From Entamoeba invadens IP1 (taxonomy: Eukaryota; Evosea; Mastigamoebida; Endamoebidae): a stretch of DNA of 64,000 nucleotides. Of the stretch, positions 49,446-59,504 are shown one piece after another (position 1 is the first letter of the stretch; the number at the start of each line of letters is the position of its first letter). The notes beneath the pieces were generated by a model. It was not told where the DNA came from, searched no databases, and saw only the letters and a program-made list of their open reading frames with translations. The translations under genes and the position numbers were made by a program. The DNA is taken from positions 995,408-1,059,407 of the forward strand of contig NW_004443692.1 in NCBI RefSeq assembly GCF_000330505.1. The letters are read 5' to 3'.

Positions 49446-51059
49446 ATGCTGACAATCCACATGCCACTCGACCCAGCTGATTCAAAAAAGAATGGTGAAA
49501 TGACACCAAAGAGTTTCAGAACGTCTGTTTCTCGTTCTATAGGAAAGCTCTCTGATCTCTTTGAACGTTCCCGAGACTCCATCCACCAAAAGTTCGCCGA
49601 TGAGTCTGTGTCCACTGTGATTCTTGGTAAGTTGGTTCAACTAACAACAGAGAAATTTGAATTTGGAGAAATCCTTTCCCTCTTTGAAGAAATGAAATAC
49701 ATTCTAATTGAAGACGAAAACGAAGTTTTTACTAACAACTTTAGACGGGTTGTATGGAGAATGGACGACGAAAAAAGACTTGTTTTGGAGGCAATTGTGA
49801 AGAAAATGATCGAGTTCAAAGAACCAGCAAAACGACTCATGTTTTTAGTGTTTGACAGAACCCACACCCTTCTCCCAAAGTGTGAGGAATTTGCCAATTA
49901 CATTATGACTAAGTGTAAAGATGTTTTTGCAATTGAAGGCGATCCAGTCTATTCGATATATGACGGTACTGTTGCTGTGTCTAAAGACGAGTTTTATAAC
50001 ATGTTATTTGACCCTTATGCCTCAGAGTCTTTGATTAAGACCTTTGTATACACACAACCACTCTTTTGCACACTAGAAGAGGCCATTCAAAGTATTTTGA
50101 AGAACCACAACTTGATCGAAAACTTGAAGAAGAGTATGGAGGTTCCACTTAACTTTACAAGACTTGTTGTTTCAAGAGCAGAAAAAGTGATCATCCCTTT
50201 TGTATCAACACATTCGGGAGAGCTTCCTCTCACTTTGAAAAACCAATTAAAAACGCTTGAGAGTGACATATACTCCACTGAGTTTGTCAAAGAAATTGAA
50301 GTCTTACTTGGTGGTGCAGAGTCTTCAAGTTTGGGGAAGTCAGTTCTTTGCGTCATAAAGAAGAAAGTTGAAGACAAACAGAACATGGTGGTCTCAAGAC
50401 TGGACCAAAAAGGTACAATTAAAATATTAAGTCAATGCGAGGAGTACTCCAAATTGGTAGACTACAATTATAAGACACTTGCCGAACAACTTGTTGTCTA
50501 CGACTATGAATTGTTCAAGAAAGTTGGTTACAAAGACTTCCTTGAGGGGTGCGAGTCCCCAACGTTTAAAAGATATTTGGACAGACTTAATAAGCTAGAA
50601 GAGTTCTTTGTCTCGAAGATGATGACTAAAGAAGATTTTGCGTACTTCATTAATGTGTGTGACAAGTGTTTGGAAATACGAGACTTCAATATGGCGTATT
50701 TACTCTTCACGTCTATTGTAAAGCAGTCATTGAGTGTCCAGACTGAATTTGAAAAAATATCAAAGAACAAAAAGGCGAAGTATGAGAAGATCTATGAACT
50801 CTTTTCAATACACAAAAACATGGCAAACTATAGAAACGCACTTAAACTGGTCGAAGAGACATCACACCTCCCAATTGTTGCCATTTTTTTAAAAGACTTT
50901 GTTGTTCTTAACGAACTCAAAACTATTGTTAATACTAAACTAAACTATTTGAAGCTGAAAAACTTTGCAGTCGCTATAGACAGAATGTACATCGCCAAGA
51001 GAAGAAACTTTTCACTCTCTTCAAACCATACCGCACAGACACTTCTCGCCAATTTGTAA
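49446..51059 (+). CDS. RasGEF (CDC25-type) protein 1
   Basis: 537 aa, no intron. RasGEF proteins load Ras-family GTPases with GTP. The N-terminal half includes a REM-like helical block (SVSTVILGKLVQLTTEKFEF). The CDC25 domain (about 335-520) begins YNYKTLAEQLVVYDYELFKK (motif 'LAxQLTxxDxxLF'), then FAYFINVCDKCLEIRDFNMA ('FI.xAxxCLxLxNFN'), the hairpin helices, then LPIVAIFLKDFVVLNELKTI ('PxxPFLGxxLxDL'). The Asn after ARG in other GEFs is not evident, so strength of activity is open. ATG at 49446. Paired in domain design and length with the protein at 59505-61180. Confidence 0.88.
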   Translation: MLTIHMPLDPADSKKNGEMTPKSFRTSVSRSIGKLSDLFERSRDSIHQKFADESVSTVILGKLVQLTTEKFEFGEILSLFEEMKYILIEDENEVFTNNFRRVVWRMDDEKRLVLEAIVKKMIEFKEPAKRLMFLVFDRTHTLLPKCEEFANYIMTKCKDVFAIEGDPVYSIYDGTVAVSKDEFYNMLFDPYASESLIKTFVYTQPLFCTLEEAIQSILKNHNLIENLKKSMEVPLNFTRLVVSRAEKVIIPFVSTHSGELPLTLKNQLKTLESDIYSTEFVKEIEVLLGGAESSSLGKSVLCVIKKKVEDKQNMVVSRLDQKGTIKILSQCEEYSKLVDYNYKTLAEQLVVYDYELFKKVGYKDFLEGCESPTFKRYLDRLNKLEEFFVSKMMTKEDFAYFINVCDKCLEIRDFNMAYLLFTSIVKQSLSVQTEFEKISKNKKAKYEKIYELFSIHKNMANYRNALKLVEETSHLPIVAIFLKDFVVLNELKTIVNTKLNYLKLKNFAVAIDRMYIAKRRNFSLSSNHTAQTLLANL

Positions 51060-51198
51060 ATAACACTTCTTTGTATTTTTTAATAGATTTGTTTAATAAT
51101 AAGTTTATTAAAAAGAATTAATAATTTAAAATAGAGTTTGGATATATAATTGAGGATTTCATTGTTCAAATGTCACTAAAAAAACTGTATAATTTAAA

Positions 51199-52677
51199 AT
51201 GGAATTGGATTCCTTGTTGGGTAGTCTCAGCAACTTCGGAGAACAAACAGCGAAGTCTTTGAACACGGAAAAGTCATTTACAGACATCACTAGTACAGAA
51301 ACTGCTCGTAAGCAGTCGATAGAACTGAAAAAGGAAGAGGAAAAAGAACAGCCGGTTGATAAAAAAGACAAGAAGGAAAAGAAGAGTAAAGTTTCAAAGG
51401 CGAAACCAAAAAAGAAAGAAACACCCAAAACAAAAGAGGAACATACAGTTGAAGTTTTTAAGAAGAAGTCTGACAGCAAAAAGCCCAAACCAAAAGAAGA
51501 TTTGAATGAACCTGAAGAAAAAAGGGCAAAACCCAAATTAAAGGACAAAACTCAATTGACGAAAGAAAAAAAGCTCACAAAGTCCGAGAAATCAGAGACT
51601 TCAAAAAAGGACGAAAAAACAAAGGAAAAACCTAAGAAGACTGAGAAGAAGAAAGAGGAGAAAGAAAAAGTTGACGATAAAAAGCCTAAGACCAAAACCG
51701 AGAAAATCAAAACTAAAGAGAAAAAACAATCAAAGAAAGAAACCAAAGAAAAGACTAGTGACAGTGAAAAGAGTGAGCAAGACGAAGAACAACCGCTGAA
51801 AGGAAAAAAGAGTAAACAAAAAGAAAAAAAGAAAAACAAAACACAAGAAGCCGAGAAGAGTAAAAAACGCGTGAAAAAAGAGGATGACAAAAAGCAAGAA
51901 AAGAGTAAAGAGGAGGCAATCACTGAAATCCCACATGTTGCTGTTGATCCAAATGAAAGTGAAAAACAAGACGAACATATGGAAGAAGAGGAGACAAAGC
52001 AAATTGAAGAAGATGAGGAACAACAGAAAGAACCACTCAAACACAAAAAGTCGTCGGTTATAAAAGTGAAGGTACTCGTCTCTGGGTTCAATGATGACGA
52101 TGACAAACCCGTTAACACTGATTTTGTGTTGATCAAACAAGACATCCTGGAGGTGGACTGTTGTGTTGTGAAAAATGCGAAGCGGACCGAAAAGGTGTTA
52201 GAATCGCTTGTTCGAGGAATTCCAATCGTGAGCGAAAAATACTTGGAGGCCTGTGAACAGAACGGGAAAGTCGAGCAATTTACCGGATTTTTATTGGACA
52301 AATCTTTTGTAGGAATGACAGCCCCAGCAACCATCAGAAACGAGTTGTTAACCGGTATGAAAATATACGTAGGCGGCAAGACAAAGATACAGAACCATAC
52401 AATCGAGAGGTGGGTTGGAATGTTGGGAGGGTATTCTGTGGTTCGGCCTAAAGACGCTGATCTGATTGTGGTTGGAGGTTCGTCGCAAATGAATTTTAAA
52501 AAGCAAGAAGGAACTCCAGTTGTGTCAGAGAACTGGGTTTATGACACCGTGGAACAAATGAGAAAACAAGAATATGAGCATTATCAAGTCGTTGTCCCAA
52601 AAGGTAAAAACAAGAAGAAAGAAAATACAGAGAGTGAAAAAAAGGAAGACAAAGGCGAAGAGAAATCAAAGGAATGA
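51199..52677 (+). CDS. Lys-rich protein with tandem BRCT domains
   Basis: 492 aa. The N-terminal 270 residues are a Lys/Glu-rich disordered tail (KKDKKEKKSKVSKAKPKKKE and many similar). The C-terminal part has two BRCT units: first VIKVKVLVSGFNDDDDK with VRGIPIVSEKYLEACE, then LLTGMKIYVGGKTKIQNHTI with GGYSVVRPKDADLIVVGGSS and VVSENWVYDTVEQM. The typical Trp of the fold (ENWVYD) is present. BRCT pairs bind phosphoproteins in DNA-damage response and replication. No enzymatic domain, so probably a nuclear scaffold. The basic tail suggests DNA or RNA binding. It follows RasGEF 1 after 139 bp. Confidence 0.85.
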   Translation: MELDSLLGSLSNFGEQTAKSLNTEKSFTDITSTETARKQSIELKKEEEKEQPVDKKDKKEKKSKVSKAKPKKKETPKTKEEHTVEVFKKKSDSKKPKPKEDLNEPEEKRAKPKLKDKTQLTKEKKLTKSEKSETSKKDEKTKEKPKKTEKKKEEKEKVDDKKPKTKTEKIKTKEKKQSKKETKEKTSDSEKSEQDEEQPLKGKKSKQKEKKKNKTQEAEKSKKRVKKEDDKKQEKSKEEAITEIPHVAVDPNESEKQDEHMEEEETKQIEEDEEQQKEPLKHKKSSVIKVKVLVSGFNDDDDKPVNTDFVLIKQDILEVDCCVVKNAKRTEKVLESLVRGIPIVSEKYLEACEQNGKVEQFTGFLLDKSFVGMTAPATIRNELLTGMKIYVGGKTKIQNHTIERWVGMLGGYSVVRPKDADLIVVGGSSQMNFKKQEGTPVVSENWVYDTVEQMRKQEYEHYQVVVPKGKNKKKENTESEKKEDKGEEKSKE

Positions 52678-52957
52678 GTCATTTAAATGGTTAAATTATA
52701 GTTTAAGTATTTGTTACAAAGATTTATCATAAAATTATAACAAGTTTATATAATAATTATAGTTTCTCCAAACTGTTATTTCAAAAAACAATTTTTATGA
52801 ATAATGATAAAATAAATTATAAAAAGTAGTAAAAAAATAGATATGAATTTTTGTTTATTGAAATATCTTTTTTGTATAGTAAATATAATTAGAAAAGAAC
52901 TATATAATGAACCATTGGATGACATCGAATCTTTAAACAGTTTTGTTTTGTAATTTG

Positions 52958-54994
52958 ATGGAAACGTTCTTCACCACCATCGCGCAGTATATTTCGGCAT
53001 ACCAAGATATATTCAAATTTGTCCAAGTTTCGAAGAGATGTTATGCGTCCACTGTTAAAATGGACTATAATATCTTTGACTCAGTCATCCGGTTTTTCGA
53101 GAGGACACAAAAACACACCAAAATCACGTTCACATCACACATCAACTCCTCTTCAACGAAACCCACCGACATATTTCCTTTAGTGATTGAGTATCCAGTT
53201 TCGCATAAAAGAAGAAAAGATATGCTTGCTAAATACAAATCAATTACCTTTAGACGTGTTGTTGCTGACGAGGATGATATAGATGACGTGGGGAATGTAA
53301 CTCCATTCACCACTGTCTTAGGCGGGTCGTGTTTTGCTGACTGCAATAAACTGACATCCCTTGCGTTGTCGACTGATATTGTGATACTTGAGGCGGGGTG
53401 TCTTCCATACAGTCTTGTGTCACTAACCCTTTCTGCTCGTCTGAAAAAAATATCGACTGATGTTTTCGATCACTGTGATAGCTTAACACAGATTGTTACG
53501 ATTCCACCGAACACCCCCTTTGTCGCTCGAGTCGATTGTCAAACACAAAAGGTGTTTAATCGCTGTGGATGCAAATGTTTGAACGTGATGTTCACGTTAG
53601 AGGACCGAATGGAGTTTGGTAATAACATATCAGGGGAAGTCCAGACTATTGCCCGAGGCACTTTCGACTGGTGCACGTTGAAGTCGATATCATTGCCAGG
53701 GAATGTGACTGCGCTCGAGACGCGTGCGTTCAAAAGATGTTACAAACTCGAGACGATTTCTCTTCCGGAACATATTGTGATGATAGGGAGTGAGTGCTTT
53801 GCTGACTGTCCCAATCTGAAGACAGTCGAGTTTGGGAACAACATCTCATGCATGGGGAGAAATTTGTTTCTGAACTGTAGTAAACTCGAAAAGATAGTGT
53901 TCGACGAGATCACCACAACTATCCCACTCACTATATTTGTGTTGAACGAAAAAGCACAAGAGAAGGGCTGGCGTGTTAAAGTCGAGAAGGCAGACGTCTC
54001 TATAATGAAAGAAAAGTGTGTCGAGCAGAGTGTCCAGATCAACGAAGTGTGTAGCTCTGCGTTTGAGAACAGTGACATCACTTGTATCAACTTAGAAAAC
54101 TGTGAAAAGGTCGAGAAGACTGCTTTTAAAGGGAGTAAACTCGCTAAAATTGAATTTTCAAATCGACTGAAAGAGATTGATGAATTCGCTTTTTCATATT
54201 GCGATAAGTTAACGTCTATAGTTCTGCCCTCCTCTGTCTTACATTTGGGGAGTAACTGTTTTTTGTCATGTGGACTGAGTCAGATCACCGTACTTGTGAA
54301 AGAAATACCCGTGAACTGTTTTTCTTTTTGTGAACAACTGTCGAAAGTGGAATGCGCTAATGTGCAGGCAGTAAGAGATTGCGCATTCTCATATTGCAAA
54401 TCACTCAAGGACATTTCGTTGACTGCTTCAAGCATCATTGGTGAAGGTGTTTTCATTGGGTGCAGCGAATTGACGAATGTGAGACTTTCAGACTCGGTGC
54501 TGGTCATTCCAAATAACATGTTTTGTCAGTGCTCAAAACTGCAAAATGTTATTCTGCCCGCATCAGTGAGTCGAATAGGAGACTTTGTATTTAGTCAGTG
54601 CTCCGAACTTAATTCGATCATATTCCCAACGAAGCTGGAGTACATCGGGAAGTCGTGTTTTAACAAATGCGAATCAATGACAGAAGTTGTTTTAAATGCA
54701 GTCAAAGAACTTGGAGTAAATTGCTTCTCGTTTTGTTCCAATTTAGTGACGTTGGATTTGGAGAAATGCGAATTGACTGAAATACCGGAGGGATTCTGTA
54801 AATTGTGCACTAAACTCGAAACCGTCGTATCCCCAAATGGACTTACAGCTATCAAGAAAAATGCATTTTCAGGGTGCGTCTCCTTGTCCAAATTTGCTCT
54901 GCCACAAAACGTGAGTTGTGAGGGGTCTTCTTTCAAGAACGCAAACAAGAAATTTGATGGTTCGTCGTCGATCGACAAAGCTGCTTTCTCATAA
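52958..54994 (+). CDS. BspA-like leucine-rich repeat protein
   Basis: 678 aa from the ATG at 52958 (the frame is open upstream to a TTG at 52943). The head METFFTTIAQYISAYQDIFK (continuing FVQVSKRCY) is the F-box-like start. BspA/TpLRR repeats (consensus LxxIxLPxxVxxIGxxAFxxCxxL, for example LKSISLPGNVTALETRAFKR) cover most of the protein from about 105, interrupted by a short non-repeat stretch near 320-350. Frequent Cys at the 'FxxC' position. Probably a surface- or scaffold-type repeat protein; the related gene is at 35261-36379. Confidence 0.9.
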   Translation: METFFTTIAQYISAYQDIFKFVQVSKRCYASTVKMDYNIFDSVIRFFERTQKHTKITFTSHINSSSTKPTDIFPLVIEYPVSHKRRKDMLAKYKSITFRRVVADEDDIDDVGNVTPFTTVLGGSCFADCNKLTSLALSTDIVILEAGCLPYSLVSLTLSARLKKISTDVFDHCDSLTQIVTIPPNTPFVARVDCQTQKVFNRCGCKCLNVMFTLEDRMEFGNNISGEVQTIARGTFDWCTLKSISLPGNVTALETRAFKRCYKLETISLPEHIVMIGSECFADCPNLKTVEFGNNISCMGRNLFLNCSKLEKIVFDEITTTIPLTIFVLNEKAQEKGWRVKVEKADVSIMKEKCVEQSVQINEVCSSAFENSDITCINLENCEKVEKTAFKGSKLAKIEFSNRLKEIDEFAFSYCDKLTSIVLPSSVLHLGSNCFLSCGLSQITVLVKEIPVNCFSFCEQLSKVECANVQAVRDCAFSYCKSLKDISLTASSIIGEGVFIGCSELTNVRLSDSVLVIPNNMFCQCSKLQNVILPASVSRIGDFVFSQCSELNSIIFPTKLEYIGKSCFNKCESMTEVVLNAVKELGVNCFSFCSNLVTLDLEKCELTEIPEGFCKLCTKLETVVSPNGLTAIKKNAFSGCVSLSKFALPQNVSCEGSSFKNANKKFDGSSSIDKAAFS

Positions 54995-55216
54995 TTTGTT
55001 TACTTTTTGTGTTAGTTGTAATCAAAAAATAGAGTGAAACTTGGTCGTTTGACGTTAATAGAATAAGGGATCTCATTATTCAGTGATACTTTGACACTCT
55101 ATTGCCTCTTTTTATGAACATATTTTATAATGATTATTATAATATTTAATGAATGGGTGATACATACACACTAAATTTAAAAAAACAAAATAATGGATTG
55201 AAATGTATACAGAATG

Positions 55217-56047
55217 TCATTCTTCACGATAGCCAAGTACAAGTAGTCGTTCGCATATTATGTTCTCGAAAAAACTTCTTCCAGTTAAAGGGTTCTCTTG
55301 GCATGAAAAATTAAAGGCGTTTCTCATATAATTGTTGAAAGTCACTTTACCATCAGTTTTCATCCAAAAAGCAGAAGTGACAATGAAAAGCATATCTTTT
55401 TCGGAGGAAGAGGGAATGCTCATACCAGTTCTTTCACCGGCCCTTCTTTTGATAACTACTGTCTGATTTTCTCTGAGGCCAAACAGAAAGACTTTGCCAG
55501 AAGTCGACTTTGTGGCCTTGTCTGCCTTTTGTAATGAAAGTGCGTCTTCTTGGTAATATCCAAAAACCCCATTTTTGTGGAAAACCATGACACAGATTTT
55601 CGACTTCCCACAGACAAGTGATGCAAAGTCTCTTCCATCAAAACCAGCAGTGTTGCTGTCAAATATAATTTCCTCAGAATTGTTGCCAGTAATATCCCTG
55701 AGGTAATCTCTCTTCTCCAAAAACGTGAGTTGTGGTGTGTGCTCTATTTCTTGTGGAGACAAGACTTGTTGGACTTCTTTTGAGGGTTCAGTCCTTGCAC
55801 GCAAGACATGCAGTTTTGCATTCTGGATTTGCTTTTTGTCCATTTTAATTGTGGAGGACCACCTCTTGTTTTTAAACGAAATCTTTGAAGATGTACAATT
55901 TGGGCTGAAACTTGGAGATGAGAGTGGTGTTATATCAGCTGATTGAGCCAGATTTTGTCTTTCAATTTCATTGTTCAATTTGGCAAAGACAAGTTCTCGG
56001 CTGGTGCTCCTTCTTTTCAGAGAAACGCTGCTCGTTGACTGTCCCAT
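55217..56047 (-). CDS. TLDc-like domain protein
   Basis: 276 aa from ATG 56047. The frame remains open to an ATG at 56170, but 27 bp before 56047 lies GTATAAAG (56081-56074), close to the Entamoeba TATA consensus, then an Inr-like CATTCA directly before the ATG, so the shorter start is preferred. It begins MGQSTSSVSLKR, which fits an N-myristoylation signal (Gly2, Ser6). The C-terminal 150 residues match TLDc: EEIIFDSNTAGFDGRDFASL, ICVMVFHKNGVFGYYQED, VFLFGLRENQTVVIKRR, RLLVLGYREE. It is related in fold to the C-terminus of the protein at 39299-41665. Role unknown; TLDc proteins often bind V-ATPase. Confidence 0.72.
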   Translation of the reverse strand: MGQSTSSVSLKRRSTSRELVFAKLNNEIERQNLAQSADITPLSSPSFSPNCTSSKISFKNKRWSSTIKMDKKQIQNAKLHVLRARTEPSKEVQQVLSPQEIEHTPQLTFLEKRDYLRDITGNNSEEIIFDSNTAGFDGRDFASLVCGKSKICVMVFHKNGVFGYYQEDALSLQKADKATKSTSGKVFLFGLRENQTVVIKRRAGERTGMSIPSSSEKDMLFIVTSAFWMKTDGKVTFNNYMRNAFNFSCQENPLTGRSFFENIICERLLVLGYREE

Positions 56048-57358
56048 TGAATGGCAGTCATTAGTTTTGCCGACTTTATACAGTCCAGGGTATGAGTTTA
56101 GTATAAGTGAAAAAGTTTTGAAGTTATAACAAAATCCCTTTATGAAAAATGAGCTTTTACTTTTGGCCATCTAAGATTGAAAAATAAGGCTGCATACTTT
56201 TCAAGAGAACAATTGGTGGTTATAATCATCAGAGTTCGGTTTAAAAAAGAAAATAATAAAAATCAATAATTTAATTTTTAATTAGTGTGACCAGTTTCTT
56301 TATGACAGCATATGATTTCATAAAATTACACGTTTTTTGGTATTATCGAGCCTTTTTTTCCCAATAATTACCAAAAAGACGATAATGTAGGGGTATTTGC
56401 AAAATATACCAATAAATCAATCAACAGAAGATATATGCGATAATGCCGAACTGTTATTTTTTCGTTTACCCTAAACGGAAACAACGTGAAAATAGCCCGA
56501 AAAATTAGTTAAATATTAATCACTCAATCGAAACTTACTGGTCTAATGTTGAGCATTACAGTTTTGGTTAATTTTTATTTTTTAGGTCTATTTTTATATA
56601 AAAAATGGATATGTTCGTTATTTATAGGAACTTTACAAATAAAAAAAAGAAAAAATACTCGAAATAGATAATACTGTTTTGATTAACTATACTTTTTATA
56701 AATGAAATTAACATTTATATAATAAATATATTATTAATAATAGCTGATCTTGTTTTTGATATTTTTATTTACTAAAACAACTTGGACAATTTTTTAGGTT
56801 CGTAAAAAATGAGCAAAACCGTTTTAAAAAGTCGGGTAATAAGTGTAGTGTCTATGGAATTTTTTTCATATTTAACTTCCTATGATTTGAACGAAAAACT
56901 GTAAACATTAATTTTATTATCCCGTTTTTTAGATAATTTGAATGTTATTGTCAAAAATAAACAACTTTTAAACAGTTTGTTTTATATTATAAAAAATAAA
57001 TTAATGGTCGTTTTTTTTAAATAAATAATTATTTATTTTTTAAGTTATTTAAATATTTCACGACAAGTATTTGAACTTGAAATATCATATAAAAATAAAG
57101 CAAAATGACAAATATGCCAAAACCCCAATTTCATATTATAATAATGGCTCTTTTTAAACATTAACATTTTAAATATTCGGGATAGCTAATTGCTTTCTCG
57201 AAATACTGCATTGTAAATTTACATTGATCTATAATAAAACAGTTTAAAGAAATAAACTATTATAATAGAATTTGTTCATATCATTTTTTTATATTATAAT
57301 AAACCAATCATGATAGTTTATTACTAATGATTTTGAAACAAGGTCAACTCCAATAATA
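56048..57358. other. 1.3-kb AT-rich spacer
   Basis: It includes the promoter of the TLDc-like gene at its left end. An imperfect inverted repeat joins 56331-56346 with 56362-56381 (CTTTTTGGTA arm). No gene otherwise seen. Confidence 0.55.
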
Positions 57359-58078
57359 ATGAGTTACAAACCAAATGAGAGGTTATGCAAAAAGGCGTTT
57401 TGGGAGGAGTGCTACAAAACCGAGTTGAAGAATTTTTCAGACAACCCGAGTGACGTGGGAGAAGTTTGGTTTGGTGAACAAATTGCGGAACAGGTTGTTG
57501 ACACTCTTCAGAATTACGCGTCGACAAATTTAAGGGTTTTAGATGTTGGTTGTGGGTGTGGATATACTTTATTGTTACTTTTCCAAGCGGGGTACACGCG
57601 ATTGTATGGTGTTGATTATTGCGAGGGTTCTGTTGAGTTAACAAAGAAAGTTTTGACTGAAAATAACGTTGATATGGACGATGTCATTGTCGAAAAGTTA
57701 GACTTGTTGGACGAGTATTGCATTGATACTGTTTGTATACATGTTTATTGATTCTAATGATTTAAAAACATAATTAGGGTTACTTACTATTAGTCTGAAA
57801 TTAAAGAGGCGGACGTCATTATCGACAAAGGAACATTTGATGCAATCATGGTAGCCCCAGAAAAGACCGAGAATGCAGGGAAGTATAAAAGGTACATTAG
57901 CCAAGTATTGGCGGAAGGCGGGATATTTGTCATCACAAGTTGTAATTGGACCGAAGACGAGCTTGTTGACTGGCTTGGAAATGGCTTGGATGTTATCGAC
58001 CAAATCAAGGAAGGATCATATTCATTTGGAGGATCACAAGGATCAAAGACAACAACACTCTTTTTTAGAAAAATATAG
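57359..58078 (+). CDS. EFM4/METTL10-like lysine methyltransferase, one intron
   Basis: Exons 57359-57730 and 57794-58078 with a 63-bp intron (GTTTGTATAC to CTATTAG) give 218 aa. The family (yeast Efm4, human EEF1AKMT2) methylates a lysine of elongation factor eEF1A. The motifs fit: VGEVWFGEQIAEQVVD upstream, SAM-binding VLDVGCGCGYTLLLL, LYGVDYCEGSVELT, then VIIDKGTFDAI after the splice, and FVITSCNWTEDELVD. Splicing joins CIDT to SEIKEAD in phase 0. Near the C-terminus YSFGGSQGSKTTTLFF matches. The substrate call is by homology. Confidence 0.93.
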
Positions 58079-59504
58079 TTAGTTGAGTATTGTTTGATTA
58101 ATAATTTTTATTACTTTTAATACAATAGTAACTATATTTAAATACAGGCGATGGAAATTCAATTGAAAATATACAGTAAAACCTCCCAAGAGCGGGAGGG
58201 TGTGGTAATTTTGTTCTCTCAAGAGCGGGCATTTTTAGCCAATCAAACCTTAATTACCGCTCGACAGAGAACTCTATTTTTAGTTTCGGTCTAAAAAATG
58301 CCCGCTCTTGAGAGAAACCGCTCTTCAGAGGTGCCGCTCTTGGGAGGTTTTACTGTATTGTGTTTGTATGTCTTTTTTCGATGTAGACAAATCGATACGC
58401 GACAAGTTAGATGCCATGGCTGGTATTTTGAAAATTTAATAGTTGCATTATTTGTATTGATTTCGACGCATTTTATGAATAACAGTAAAAACAAAACACA
58501 ACGACAACACTAAAACAAACGTGCCAATAAAACAATTTATTAGAAATTAAAAGAAGTTTTTTTGTTTTTTATCGAGCATTTGTTTGTAACTTGTAAAATA
58601 ACTATGTAACAATTAATGTAATATAGTTTTTTTATTAATGATTAATTAATATGTATCATTCTAAGCGAATTTGTGTGCATCAAAAGAAAAGCAAACAAAT
58701 ATTTCCCGAATTATTGTCCATTTTTTATTAATCTCGTAATTTATTATTTTAAGTTTGTCTATATTTGTTGTTATTTCAAACTAAATATCATAACTCAAAT
58801 CACTTATAAATTGTATTTCAAAACTTGCATTTGCTAAAAATATAAAATTTAACATATTTTAAAGCTAAAATGCCTTTTTGTTATAGCAAACGATAAATAT
58901 TTGGTTTTGAAATTATAAATTTATTATATATTATTGTATTTTTATTTCAATAATTCCCATTATAACAACTTGTTAACCTGTTTTTGGTGTAAAAAACCAA
59001 CTTAAATGATTAGAAAAGAATTCCCAAAAGTGAGTTTTTTATATGTTTTGGAGCATATTACTTGTTTTTATTGCCACGGTTTTAAAATGAATAATCAGGA
59101 AATTTGTTATACTTTCAATTTAGTTTTTCATTTATTTATTAAAAGATTATTGAAACATTTGGGTAAATTAATAAATAATAATTGCTGTGTCCCCTGAGTG
59201 TTAAAATTATTTGGCTTCAACCCACATTCCTAAAAATAGATTATCCAAATTATCTGATTTGGCTATATATAATTATATCTATTATAAAAGTATTGATTCC
59301 CAACTCTTTGCATCATTAAAATGTGATATAACATAACAAAAAAAAATGACGTTGTTTGCGCAGAAACACTTTAAATTATACAACTGATTGTATCGATATA
59401 AATCAAAGAATTTCGATTTTTCTCTTTCTCGTATAATCTAAAAATACAATTCAACAAAGAAAAAAAAAGAAAAAAAGAGAAACAAAATAATACCACTACA
59501 AAAA
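58079..59504. other. 1.4-kb spacer with a MITE
   Basis: Holds MITE 4 (58174-58355). A short frame at 59006-59197 has no recognisable character. The 60 bases before the RasGEF ATG are a purine-rich AAAGAAAAA-type tract. Confidence 0.6.
58174..58355. mobile_element. MITE 4, TA-flanked, nested inverted repeats
   Basis: A 182-bp element flanked by TA at 58172-58173 and 58356-58357. Both ends start CAGTAAAACCTCCCAAGAGC and are identical inverted copies for 22 bp. A second inverted pair inside (TTCTCTCAAGAGCGGGCATT) repeats the CAAGAGCGG core, giving several copies per element. No coding capacity. The CAGT ends and TA duplication fit a non-autonomous pogo/Tc1/mariner element. It would fold into a single long hairpin. 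Confidence 0.92.

Noticed and set aside
59006..59197. Plus-strand open frame of 63 codons before RasGEF 2
   Set aside because: Low-complexity composition and no motif; better explained as chance.
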